Source: Candidatus Gastranaerophilales bacterium
GTDB lineage: Bacteria; Cyanobacteriota; Vampirovibrionia; Gastranaerophilales; Gastranaerophilaceae
Length of the DNA: 64,000 nucleotides
Assembly (NCBI GenBank): GCA_944327245.1
Contig: CALVHD010000007.1
Span: 1-64,000, forward strand
Direction: 5' to 3'
Positions 16,361 through 25,018 of this stretch are shown in pieces (the stretch's first letter is position 1; each line of letters starts with the position of its first letter). The translations under genes were made by a program, and so were the position numbers. The notes under the pieces are model-generated. The model was not told the DNA's origin, made no database searches, and worked only from the letters and a program-made list of their open reading frames with translations.

Positions 16361-17287
16361 ATGTATAACTATGAAAATGTAGGCGTAAATATAAAAAAAG
16401 CTGATGAAATTATAAAAAATATTTCATCAAAATTTAATATGGATAATTTAAAAAATTTTGCCGGAATTTATTGTAACAATGAACTTTTTAAGGGTTATAA
16501 TTTAATTTCTTGTACTGATGGCATTGGGTCAAAAATTATTCCTTTAATAGAAAAAAATGACCCATATACAATAGCATCTGATTTGTGTGCTATGAATTTA
16601 AATGATTTAGCAACTTTAGGTGCTAAAGCTTTGTTTTTTTTGGATTATATAGCTGTTAATAAAATAGAGGGCGATATAGTTCAAAAAACAATTGAAAATT
16701 TAAAAATTATTTTATCAAGATATAATTGTGCTCTTTTGGGCGGAGAAATTTCCGAATTGCCTGATTTAATTAAAGAAAAATATTTTGATATAGCAGGTTT
16801 TTTAGTCGGGTATTACAAAAAAGAAGACTTTTTAGATAAAAATAATACTAAAAAAGGCGATGTTATTATTGCGCTTCCATCTAACGGTGTTCATTCAAAC
16901 GGTTTTAGTTTAATTAGAAAGCTTTATCAAGATAAAAAAATCTCAAAAGAATTATTTAATTCTACCTTAAAACCTACTGAAATTTATTATAATACAGCAC
17001 AAAAAATTACAGAAAATAAACTGGCTAAATCTATGGCAAATATTACAGGAGGCGGAATTTTTAATAATTTAAAAAGAGCGATAAAAAACGATTTAGAATT
17101 AAATCTTGATTTAAAATCCGTTGAAAAACAAGAAATTTTTGAAGCTGTTTTAAAATTTGTTGATAAAGATGAATGTTACAGAGTCTTTAATATGGGGGTT
17201 GGGTTTTGTATAATTGCTGATAAAAATAATGTTGAAAAAATACAAAAAATTGTTCAAAAAAGCTTTATTTTAGGAGAATTAAAATGA
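16361..17287 (+). CDS. purM: Phosphoribosylformylglycinamidine cyclo-ligase (PurM)
   Basis: The 308-aa AIR synthetase closes the imidazole ring in an ATP-dependent step. Motifs are the N-terminal GVNIKKADEII, CTDGIGSKI, ASDLCAMNLNDLATLGAKAL, LGGEISELPD and LPSNGVHSNGFSLIR. It is somewhat shorter than the usual 340 aa, mainly near the C-terminus, which ends soon after NMGVGFCIIA. It begins 1 nt after purF and overlaps the purN-purD fusion by 4 nt. Confidence 0.96.
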   Translation: MYNYENVGVNIKKADEIIKNISSKFNMDNLKNFAGIYCNNELFKGYNLISCTDGIGSKIIPLIEKNDPYTIASDLCAMNLNDLATLGAKALFFLDYIAVNKIEGDIVQKTIENLKIILSRYNCALLGGEISELPDLIKEKYFDIAGFLVGYYKKEDFLDKNNTKKGDVIIALPSNGVHSNGFSLIRKLYQDKKISKELFNSTLKPTEIYYNTAQKITENKLAKSMANITGGGIFNNLKRAIKNDLELNLDLKSVEKQEIFEAVLKFVDKDECYRVFNMGVGFCIIADKNNVEKIQKIVQKSFILGELK

Positions 17288-19005
17288 AAAATATATTAAT
17301 TTTATCTTCTAAAAACGGTTCAAATTTTGAAGCAATAATAAAATATTTTAAAAATCGAACCGATATTAATTTTAAACTTTTGACCGACAATAAAGAAGCC
17401 TATGTTATAAAAAGAGCAAAAAAACTGGGAGTTGAATATTTTTGTTTAAATAAAGATGAGATAAAAGACTTTTTTTTAAAAAACAAATTTGATCTTGTTG
17501 TTATGGCGGGATTTTTTAAGATTTTAGATAAAGAAACTATTGAAACAAATACATTTATAAATATTCATCCTTCACTGTTACCTAAATATAAAGGTTTAAA
17601 TGCTATTGAATATGCATATGTAAACAATGATTTAAAAACCGGAATAACAATTCATTATGCGAATGAATATGTGGATGAAGGGGAAATTATTTTTCAAAAA
17701 GAGCTTGAAATTAATCCTGATTGGAATTTATGGAAGCTTGAAAGAGAGGTTCATAAACTGGAACATTATTATTACCCAAGAATTATAGAAAAACTTTTGG
17801 GTTTAAATGTTTTAGTTGTTGGAGGTGGTGCAAGAGAGCATGTTATAGCTCAAAAAATCAAAAAATCAAAACTTTTAGATACTTTGTATTTGGCAGATTG
17901 TAATGATGGTTTTTCATCTTTAGGAAATAAAATTGAATATACCGATTATCAAAACCTTGCCCTGCAGGCTAAAAAAAGAAATATAAGTCTTGTTGTTGTT
18001 GGTTCGGAAGAATATTTGTCTAACGGATTGGTTGATATATTAAATAAATATAATATTAAAACTATTGGACCAAATAAAAAATTTGCAAAATTGGAATCGT
18101 CAAAGCTTTTTGCAAAAAAGATAATGAAAAAATACAACATAAAAACAGCTCCCTATAAAAAAATAACTTCAGCAAAAAAAATTGATAAGTATCTTTCATA
18201 TTTTAAAAACCCTGTTATTAAAGCTGACGGATTGGCAAAAGGGAAAGGTGTATATCTGAGCAATGATATTGATTTAATCAAAAGAGAACTTATATATTAT
18301 CTGAACGGTAAATTTGATAAATCATCAAAAACAACATTAATTGAAGAAAGACTATACGGCGATGAAGTGTCTTTGTTTTCTTTTTGGGATGGAGAAAATT
18401 TGCTTCATTTTCCTTTGTGTCGTGATTTTAAACAAAATGATAAAGGGCAAAATACGGGCGGACTTGCTTCTGTTTGCCCTGTTGAAATTGATTTTGAAAC
18501 GAATGAAAAATTAAATATATACAAAGGTAAGCTTTTTGAGCTTTTAAAAAATGAAAAAATTAAAACGCCTTTTGTTGTTTATTCAGGTTTAATTATAACA
18601 AAAGATGATATTTATGTTTTAGAATATAATGTTCGTCTTGGAGATCCGGAAGCTCAGTCATTATTGAACTATATAAATAATGATTGGCTTGAAATATTTT
18701 TTATGTGTTCAATTAAGGGATTGACTTTTATTAACCTAAAAGAAAATAAAAAACCTTTCACAACAGTAGTTATGACATCAAAGGGTTATCCGGATGAAAT
18801 AAAAAAAGGTGTTGAAATTCAAAATATTAATTCTTTTAACAATAAGACTGAAATCTATTTTTCAAATATAATTATTACTGATGGAAAAATATTTTCAAAT
18901 GGAGGCAGGGTTTTATCGGTTACTTCCGACAACAGAAGTGATATATACAGAACTTTGAACGATATTGTTTTTGAACAAAAAGAATACAAAATATTAGATG
19001 CTTAA
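17284..19005 (+). CDS. purN-purD: PurN-PurD fusion: GAR transformylase plus GAR synthetase
   Basis: The 573-aa bifunctional enzyme is in one frame. Residues 1-173 are PurN: SSKNGSNFEAI, INIHPSLLPKYKG with Asn93 and His95, and VDEGEIIF with Asp131. Residues 174-573 are PurD: LVVGGGAREHVIA, IGPNKKFAKLESSK, KADGLAKGKGV (from Lys313), the Gly-rich NTGGLASVCPVE and EYNVRLGDPEAQ. PurD makes GAR and PurN formylates it, so the fusion joins consecutive steps, in reverse order along the chain. A GGAG lies just before the ATG. It is the last gene of the operon; purH, purB, purC and purE are elsewhere. Confidence 0.95.
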   Translation: MKNILILSSKNGSNFEAIIKYFKNRTDINFKLLTDNKEAYVIKRAKKLGVEYFCLNKDEIKDFFLKNKFDLVVMAGFFKILDKETIETNTFINIHPSLLPKYKGLNAIEYAYVNNDLKTGITIHYANEYVDEGEIIFQKELEINPDWNLWKLEREVHKLEHYYYPRIIEKLLGLNVLVVGGGAREHVIAQKIKKSKLLDTLYLADCNDGFSSLGNKIEYTDYQNLALQAKKRNISLVVVGSEEYLSNGLVDILNKYNIKTIGPNKKFAKLESSKLFAKKIMKKYNIKTAPYKKITSAKKIDKYLSYFKNPVIKADGLAKGKGVYLSNDIDLIKRELIYYLNGKFDKSSKTTLIEERLYGDEVSLFSFWDGENLLHFPLCRDFKQNDKGQNTGGLASVCPVEIDFETNEKLNIYKGKLFELLKNEKIKTPFVVYSGLIITKDDIYVLEYNVRLGDPEAQSLLNYINNDWLEIFFMCSIKGLTFINLKENKKPFTTVVMTSKGYPDEIKKGVEIQNINSFNNKTEIYFSNIIITDGKIFSNGGRVLSVTSDNRSDIYRTLNDIVFEQKEYKILDA

Positions 19006-19020
19006 TTAAAACGGTTTATC

Positions 19021-19407
19021 ATGAATGAAAGTATTATAGTTGAATACTGTCAGATAATTAAGAATAAAATTTCTCAAGCTCGCTTTCAATCGGCTATGAG
19101 AAATATTGATAAGCTGCTTTATAATTTTCCTGCTAATCCTTTTGGTTATTATTATCGCGGGGTCTGCGAGTTTGCGCTTGAAAGATATGATAAGTCTGTT
19201 AACAGTTATTTAACGGCAATAAAATTAAATCCTGCTTTTGATAAGGCTTATTTTAATCTTGGAATTTCATATTATTGTTTAAATAAATATGATAATGCTT
19301 TAATAAATATAGGAAAAGCACTTGTGCTTTTTTCAAAAAAACGAGAATTAGATAACAAAAAAAGATGTATTGAAGCTCTTAAGATAATAGAAAGCGAAAG
19401 AAGATAA
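19021..19407 (+). CDS. Small TPR-repeat protein
   Basis: The 128-aa helical protein has about three tetratricopeptide units. The clearest are PFGYYYRGVCEFALERYDKS and the two consecutive repeats around AFDKAYFNLGISYYCLNKYD. No signal peptide is seen. TPR units mediate protein-protein contacts; the partner is unknown. It starts 15 nt after the purine operon and ends 1 nt before a histidine kinase, so it may act with that kinase (inference from context). No clear Shine-Dalgarno is present. Confidence 0.8.
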   Translation: MNESIIVEYCQIIKNKISQARFQSAMRNIDKLLYNFPANPFGYYYRGVCEFALERYDKSVNSYLTAIKLNPAFDKAYFNLGISYYCLNKYDNALINIGKALVLFSKKRELDNKKRCIEALKIIESERR

Positions 19408-19408
19408 A

Positions 19409-20395
19409 TTGGAATTAAAATTAATTTTTATTGCATTAAATTTTTTAATCTGTGCCCTTATTGTTGTAACGGCATTTGTTTTGGTCATTAAATATGCAAA
19501 TTTAACAATAAAATACAATAAATTATATAAGTATATTCAAAATTATCTTAATGTCATAATCACCGCAAGATATGGAAATTTGAACAATAAGTGTGTTGAT
19601 GGAGTTGATGCTTTAACACTGCAGCTTTCTAAGTATACGAATGCTTTAATTGAAAGCATTAAAGATAGAGATACAATGATAAATGAATATATTGAAAAAG
19701 AAAAAGAAAGCCAAAGTCTAAAACAAGATTTTATTTCAAGCCTTACCCATGATTTAAAAGTTCCGATTGTTGCACAGGATAACACTTATGATTTATTTTT
19801 GGGCGGAAGTTTTGGTTCTTTAACTTCCGTTCAAGAAAATGCTATAAAAAATCTTAAAATTTCGAATAATGATTTAAAAAATTTGATAGTTAATTTATTG
19901 GATGCACAAAAATTGGACACAAAAAATTTAGAATTAAATTGTGAGATATTAAATTTGAATAAATTGATAGAAGAAATTATTGAGCAAAATAAAAGTATTT
20001 TATTAATTCAAAATAAAGAAATATTTTTTAATTCAAATTGTGCAAATATTTTATATAATGCAGATAAATTTTTGATAAAAAGAGCTTTAAATAATCTTAT
20101 TTCAAATGCCGTTTTTTATGGTAAAAATTCAAAAAATATTTATATTTCTCTAAACAAAAAAAACAACTCAATTGAAATAATTGTTTCTGATGAAGGGGAC
20201 GGAATAAAAGAAGATGCAATAAATGATATTTTCAAAAAATATTACACATCAGCCAAGAAGTATTCCAATATAGGAATTGGTTTAGGTTTATATATTGTAA
20301 ATAAAATTGTAAATGCTCATAATGGCACAATTGAAGCTAAAAACAACAAAATTAATAAGGGTGCAAGCTTTATAATTGATTTACCCGTAAAATAA
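19409..20395 (+). CDS. Membrane sensor histidine kinase (orphan)
   Basis: The 328-aa protein begins at a TTG codon 1 nt after the TPR gene stop. One long N-terminal hydrophobic segment (about residues 4-30) is followed by a coiled-coil-like stretch. A HisKA domain has the phospho-accepting His114 in SSLTHDLKVPI. The HATPase domain shows NLISNAVFYG (N box), SDEGDGIKE (G1) and GIGLGLYIVNKIV (G2). There is no periplasmic sensor domain, so sensing is membrane-based, cytoplasmic or via the TPR partner. No response regulator is adjacent. The TTG start is the weak point of the model. Confidence 0.87.
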   Translation: MELKLIFIALNFLICALIVVTAFVLVIKYANLTIKYNKLYKYIQNYLNVIITARYGNLNNKCVDGVDALTLQLSKYTNALIESIKDRDTMINEYIEKEKESQSLKQDFISSLTHDLKVPIVAQDNTYDLFLGGSFGSLTSVQENAIKNLKISNNDLKNLIVNLLDAQKLDTKNLELNCEILNLNKLIEEIIEQNKSILLIQNKEIFFNSNCANILYNADKFLIKRALNNLISNAVFYGKNSKNIYISLNKKNNSIEIIVSDEGDGIKEDAINDIFKKYYTSAKKYSNIGIGLGLYIVNKIVNAHNGTIEAKNNKINKGASFIIDLPVK

Positions 20396-20456
20396 ATTTT
20401 GATTTTTTTGAAAAATATTGTAAAATAAAATATCAAAAACTTTTAGGGAGGGCTGT

Positions 20457-22139
20457 ATGTCGAGACGTTCCAGCGAAAATGTTCTGTCTTTTTTGGAAAA
20501 TCAAACAAATAAATATAATGATAGAATAGCGCTTGGAATGAGAAATCAATATGGCTGGTGCGAATATACCTATGGCGGATTGAGTACTTTAAGCAAAAAT
20601 ATTGCGTCTTATTTGATAAATGAATTAAAAGTTAAAAGACAAGAGCATGTTGCAATAATTTCAGAATCTAAAATTGAATTTGGAGCTGCCTTTTTTGCTT
20701 CTATTATCGCAGGTACAACTTTTATTCCTTTAGATATTAAATTAACAAAATATGAAATATCTTCAATTTTGTCTAATTGTAATCCAAGCGTTGTTTTTGT
20801 TTCAAATAAATATTTAAAATTGATTAATGAAATAAAAGATGAAATTAAATCAATAAAAAATATAATTTTATTGGATGAAACCCACAATGATAGTGAATAT
20901 ATAAGCATATATAATATTTCAATTGATAAAAATGTTAAATTTCGCCACAGAAGTCTTAATTCAAATGCTTTAATAATTTATACATCAGGTACAACAGGAA
21001 ATCCTAAAGGGGTTCAGACGACATTTAAAAATTTATTTTCTCAAATTAAAGACTTAAAAGATGAGTTTAATAAAATTTTTAAAGAGGGTGAAAAAGTTAA
21101 CACTTTATCGATTTTACCTATGAATCATCTTTTTGAACTGACGGTAGGTTTTGCAACTTTTTTAAATATGGGTTATTCAATTTATTATACAAAATCATTA
21201 AGACCAAATGATGTATTGTCTGTTATGAAAGACAAAAAAATCCGCTTTATGTGCACTGTTCCGTCTTTTTTCAGGATGTTAAAAATACAATTTGAATCAA
21301 ATTTATCTAAACAATCTAAAATAAAACAATTTATTTTTAATTTTAATTTTCATGTTTTAGCAAAGTTTTTACCTTTCGAATTTTTGAAAAAACATTTATT
21401 TAAAGATATTCATAATCAGCTGGGAAATAATTTTTATGGCTTTATTTCAGGCGGAGCACCCATGGATTTAGAAATGGGCAAATATTTTAGTAGAATAGGC
21501 GTAAATGTTTTTCAAGGTTACGGATTGTCTGAGGCAAGTCCTATTGTTACGGTTAATTTTGAAAAAAATACCGATATGAAATCAGTGGGCAAATTTTTAA
21601 AAGGTTTTGAAGCTAAAATTGATAAAGAAACTAAAGAGCTTCTTGTTAGAGGTAACTCCGTTATGAAAGGTTATTATAAACAAGAAGAACTAACTCAAGA
21701 AGTGATAGATAAAGACGGTTGGCTTCATACTGGTGATATTGCAAAAATAAATAAAAAAGGACAATTATTTATCACAGGCAGAATTAAAAACATGATTGTA
21801 TTAGCAGGCGGTAAGAAAGTTTTTCCTGAGGAAGTTGAAAAAGTAATTGAAGAAAGTGTTTTTGTAAAAGAATCTTGTGTGTTGTCTTTGATTAGGAATT
21901 TGGGAGAAAAAAAAGGAACAGAGGAAGTTTGCGCTGTAGTTTGTCCAAAAGATGAATTATATAACCAATATGATGAAAAAGATGTAGAAGCTATGGTTAT
22001 AGCAGATATAAAAAAACAAATGTTGAGATTAAGCCAATATAAAAGACCGACTAACATTTTAGTTCAACATGGCGAGCTTCCAAAAACCGCAACAAGAAAA
22101 ATTAAAAGGCTTGATGTTAAAAAGCTTATTGGTGCTTAA
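20457..22139 (+). CDS. AMP-forming acyl-CoA synthetase (long-chain fatty acid CoA ligase-like)
   Basis: The 560-aa adenylate-forming enzyme activates a carboxylic acid with ATP, probably a fatty acid, for CoA thioester formation. Motifs are the P-loop-like IIYTSGTTGNPKGVQTT (about residues 175-191), GYGLSEASPIVTVN, WLHTGDIAKINKKGQLFITG and the C-terminal catalytic Lys region LPKTATRKIKR. A strong GGGAGGG Shine-Dalgarno precedes the ATG. The stop overlaps the next gene start (TAATG). The exact acyl substrate cannot be read; an acyl-ACP ligase role is possible. Confidence 0.92.
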   Translation: MSRRSSENVLSFLENQTNKYNDRIALGMRNQYGWCEYTYGGLSTLSKNIASYLINELKVKRQEHVAIISESKIEFGAAFFASIIAGTTFIPLDIKLTKYEISSILSNCNPSVVFVSNKYLKLINEIKDEIKSIKNIILLDETHNDSEYISIYNISIDKNVKFRHRSLNSNALIIYTSGTTGNPKGVQTTFKNLFSQIKDLKDEFNKIFKEGEKVNTLSILPMNHLFELTVGFATFLNMGYSIYYTKSLRPNDVLSVMKDKKIRFMCTVPSFFRMLKIQFESNLSKQSKIKQFIFNFNFHVLAKFLPFEFLKKHLFKDIHNQLGNNFYGFISGGAPMDLEMGKYFSRIGVNVFQGYGLSEASPIVTVNFEKNTDMKSVGKFLKGFEAKIDKETKELLVRGNSVMKGYYKQEELTQEVIDKDGWLHTGDIAKINKKGQLFITGRIKNMIVLAGGKKVFPEEVEKVIEESVFVKESCVLSLIRNLGEKKGTEEVCAVVCPKDELYNQYDEKDVEAMVIADIKKQMLRLSQYKRPTNILVQHGELPKTATRKIKRLDVKKLIGA

Positions 22140-23026
22140 TGGAAGAAGTAAAAGAAACAATAGGACAATTAATTTCTGATTACATTAATTATCTTGAAAT
22201 TGAAAAAGGTTTGTCAAAAAATACCATCTTGGCTTATAGCTCTGATATTACCGGTTTTTTTGATTTTTTAGATGAATTTTATAATAACAACGTGGTTTTA
22301 GATGAAATAAAAAGAAAAGATTTTTCATCTTATACAAAATTTTTAGCAAGAAAAAACATAAACCCGTCTTCTATAACCAGAAAAATCGCTTCAATTAAAG
22401 GTTTTTTCAGATTTCTGTGTTTTAGACGTGATATTAAAAAAAATCCTTCAATTTCAGTAACATCACCAAAATTACCAAAAAGATTGCCAAGAGTTTTAAC
22501 TAAAAATGAAATGGATAAAATTTTAAACCAGAACTTGGATATTGAAACTACGGCAATAATTGAACTTTTGTATTCGGCAGGAATAAGGGTATCCGAGCTT
22601 GTTAATTTAAAATTACATAACATAGATTTAGCCCAGCAAGTTATAAAAGTTTTTGGTAAAGGTTCTAAAGAAAGAATTGTTCCAATAAACAAAAGATGTA
22701 TTGAAATATTAAAAAAATACCTTAAAAAAAGAGAGTTAAAAGCTTTTAAATATAATTGCGAGCCTTATTTATTTTTATCTGACAACGGTAAAAAAATTTC
22801 AAGGCAAAAGATTTACAAAATTATAAAACAACAAGGTGAATTTATTCATAAAAAAATATCACCTCATACAATTCGCCATAGTTTTGCAACACATTTATTG
22901 GAAAACGGTGCTGATTTAAGAGTGGTGCAAGAATTATTGGGTCATTCAAGCATAGTAACCACCCAATTGTATACTCATATCAGCAAGAAAACTCTAAGAG
23001 AAATTTATTTTAACATCAACGGTTGA
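22139..23026 (+). CDS. Tyrosine recombinase, XerC/XerD type
   Basis: The 295-aa protein probably resolves chromosome dimers at dif. The N-terminal SAM-like core-binding domain (about residues 8-100) is followed by the catalytic domain. It has the full set of active-site residues: Arg150 (SAGIRVSEL), Lys174, His243 and Arg246 (HTIRHSFATH), His269 (LLGHSS) and Tyr278 (QLYTHIS). Length and motifs match XerD better than phage integrases. It is coupled to the acyl-CoA synthetase by a 1-nt overlap. No mobile-element context exists around it, which favours a housekeeping role. Confidence 0.93.
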   Translation: MEEVKETIGQLISDYINYLEIEKGLSKNTILAYSSDITGFFDFLDEFYNNNVVLDEIKRKDFSSYTKFLARKNINPSSITRKIASIKGFFRFLCFRRDIKKNPSISVTSPKLPKRLPRVLTKNEMDKILNQNLDIETTAIIELLYSAGIRVSELVNLKLHNIDLAQQVIKVFGKGSKERIVPINKRCIEILKKYLKKRELKAFKYNCEPYLFLSDNGKKISRQKIYKIIKQQGEFIHKKISPHTIRHSFATHLLENGADLRVVQELLGHSSIVTTQLYTHISKKTLREIYFNING

Positions 23027-23031
23027 AGTGA

Positions 23032-23037
23032 TAAAAT
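23032..23037 (+). promoter_or_regulatory. Candidate -10 box, leaderless bioA start
   Basis: TAAAAT lies exactly 6 nt before the bioA ATG. An AAGG also falls in the gap but only 2 nt from the ATG, too close for a normal Shine-Dalgarno. TTTAAC at 23009-23014 is a possible -35 at 17-nt spacing. Confidence 0.4.
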
Positions 23038-23043
23038 AAGGTT

Positions 23044-24411
23044 ATGGAAAAGAATATTGATTGGCAAAAAGAAGATTTAAACTATATTTGGCACCCATGC
23101 TCTCAGATGAAGGATTACGAAAAATTACCTCCGATTGTAATTGAAAAAGGTGAAGGTATTAATCTTTATGATATAAATGGAAAATGTTATAAAGATGTTG
23201 TTTCATCTTGGTGGTGCAATTTATTGGGTCATTGTAATCCTGAAATTTCAAATGCATTAAAAAAACAGGCTGATATTTTAGAACATGTTATTTTTGCTAA
23301 TTTTTCACATAAAGGAATTATCAAACTTTCAATGGAATTGGCAAAAATTCTTCCTAAGGGTTTAAAAAAATTCAATTATTCCGATAATGGCTCAAGCGCT
23401 ATTGAAATGGCAATGAAAATGAGTTTTCAATATTTTCAACAAACAGGAAAGCCCAAAAAAATAAAATTTATGGCATTAACAGACGGTTATCATGGTGAAA
23501 CTATAGGGGCGTTATCTGTTGGGGCTTGTGACTTATATTCTAAAATATATAAGCCGATTTTAATGGATGTTATTCATATACAAGCGCCTGATTGTTATCA
23601 TTGTCCTTTTAATAAAAACAGAGATAACTGTTCTTGTGAATGTTTTAAATATGCAGAAGAATCTTTTGAAAAATATGCTAATGAAACTTGTGCAATTTTA
23701 GTTGAACCGTTACTGCAAGGCTCTGCGGGTATGAAAATATATCCTAGTTTGTATTTAAAAAAATTAAGAAAGTTATGCGATGAATATAGTGTTCATTTAA
23801 TAGCGGATGAAATAGCAACAGGATTTTATAGAACTGGTAAGATGTTTGCATGTAACCATGCTGACATTTCGCCGGATATTATGTGTTTATCAAAAGGTTT
23901 AACAGGAGGATATATGCCTTTTGCGGCTGTTGCCGTAACTGATGAAATATATAATGCTTTTTATGATGACTACTTGAAACATAAAGCTTTTATGCATTCT
24001 CATACATATTCGGGCAATCCCTTGGGGGCAAGCTGTGCTTTAGCGGTGCTGGATATATTCAAAAAAGGTGAAATTCAAGAACAATTAAAAGAAACTACCC
24101 CTTATTTTAATAATCTAATAAAAGAAAGCTTTTTAAACCTTAATAATGTAGGCGAAGTTCGCTCAATTGGTTTGATTAATGCTATTGAGCTTGTAGAAAA
24201 TAAAAAAGATAAAATTCATTTTAATTCAAAATTGCGCCTTGGTTATCAAATATATAACAAAGCTCTTAAAAAAGGCGTATTGTTAAGACCCTTAGGAGAT
24301 GTTATATATTTTAATCCTCCTTTAATAATTAATAAGGAAGATATGGATTTTGTGGTTAAAATTGCAAAAGAATGTACGATTGAAGTTTTAAAAGAGAACA
24401 ATTTTATATAA
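23044..24411 (+). CDS. bioA: Adenosylmethionine-8-amino-7-oxononanoate aminotransferase
   Basis: This PLP enzyme converts KAPA to DAPA in biotin synthesis, usually with SAM as the amino donor. The 455-aa class III aminotransferase has IWHPCSQMKDYE at the N-terminus, SSWWCNLLGHCNPEI, DNGSSAIEMAMKMSFQY, TDGYHGETIGALSVG, IADEIATGFYRTG and the PLP lysine Lys284 in CLSKGLTGGY. A Cys-rich insert (CYHCPFNKNRDNCSCEC) resembles that of other BioA proteins. No other bio gene is in the window. It is convergent with the next gene, overlapping by 8 nt. Confidence 0.95.
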   Translation: MEKNIDWQKEDLNYIWHPCSQMKDYEKLPPIVIEKGEGINLYDINGKCYKDVVSSWWCNLLGHCNPEISNALKKQADILEHVIFANFSHKGIIKLSMELAKILPKGLKKFNYSDNGSSAIEMAMKMSFQYFQQTGKPKKIKFMALTDGYHGETIGALSVGACDLYSKIYKPILMDVIHIQAPDCYHCPFNKNRDNCSCECFKYAEESFEKYANETCAILVEPLLQGSAGMKIYPSLYLKKLRKLCDEYSVHLIADEIATGFYRTGKMFACNHADISPDIMCLSKGLTGGYMPFAAVAVTDEIYNAFYDDYLKHKAFMHSHTYSGNPLGASCALAVLDIFKKGEIQEQLKETTPYFNNLIKESFLNLNNVGEVRSIGLINAIELVENKKDKIHFNSKLRLGYQIYNKALKKGVLLRPLGDVIYFNPPLIINKEDMDFVVKIAKECTIEVLKENNFI

Positions 24412-24982
24412 CAAATTCTATGGGTGAACCTGTGTGTTTTCTGTTTTGTTTTTTTAATTTTTCTAATTTTTGTTTATGAAATACAAAATTAAAAATACTG
24501 TTGCTGTGTGTATCTTTAAATTTGCATTTTTTGTAGAATTTTTTTGCCCTGTCGGCACTATGCTGCACCGTTAGTTTTTTGTTTGTTTCATTTGTAATTT
24601 GTGCCAGAAAATTTATCATTGTTTCGCCGAGGTATTTAATTTTTTTACTTTTTCTTGACGGCATGCTTTCAAACAGATAAATGTTTGTGAAACCTTCATA
24701 GCGGTCAGAGGTTTCTAAAAAGGCCATGCAGTTATCTTGTTTATCTTCAAGAACATAAATTTTATAGTCTTCATGACCTAAAAGATTGGACGCCCATTGT
24801 AAATAAAAAGAATTTTTCCAATCTGAAGAGCGTTTTACTTTAGATAAATATTCTCTATCTTCGCTTTTATCTTCCAATAAGCTTATTGTGCATGGCATTG
24901 GTTTTTTGTCACGTAAAACAAAACATTCAGCCATGAGTCTTTTTTTGAAATTGATTTTGGTTGAACAATGATTTATTCGCAT
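24404..24982 (-). CDS. Hypothetical protein, possibly GNAT-fold
   Basis: The 192-aa protein has no signal peptide or membrane helix. Residues 95-165 resemble the core of an N-acetyltransferase. Strands around IYVLEDKQDNCMAFLETSD come first, then a helix after KKIKYLGETMINFLAQI, and KKFYKKCKF near the end, as in many GNAT proteins. The acetyl-CoA binding Q/RxxGxG/A loop is not clear, so this is a weak assignment. It is convergent with bioA and lies downstream of dgt with a 36-nt gap. No Shine-Dalgarno is visible. Confidence 0.65.
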   Translation of the reverse strand: MRINHCSTKINFKKRLMAECFVLRDKKPMPCTISLLEDKSEDREYLSKVKRSSDWKNSFYLQWASNLLGHEDYKIYVLEDKQDNCMAFLETSDRYEGFTNIYLFESMPSRKSKKIKYLGETMINFLAQITNETNKKLTVQHSADRAKKFYKKCKFKDTHSNSIFNFVFHKQKLEKLKKQNRKHTGSPIEFVI

Positions 24983-25018
24983 ATTGAGATTAAAAATCGT
25001 AAATATTTAATTTTGCTT

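Noticed and set aside
22139..23026. Tyrosine recombinase as a sign of a mobile element
   Set aside because: Its length, motifs and coupling to a metabolic gene fit housekeeping XerC/D. No att-like repeats or phage genes are adjacent, and the tRNA-Val repeats are 12 kb away.
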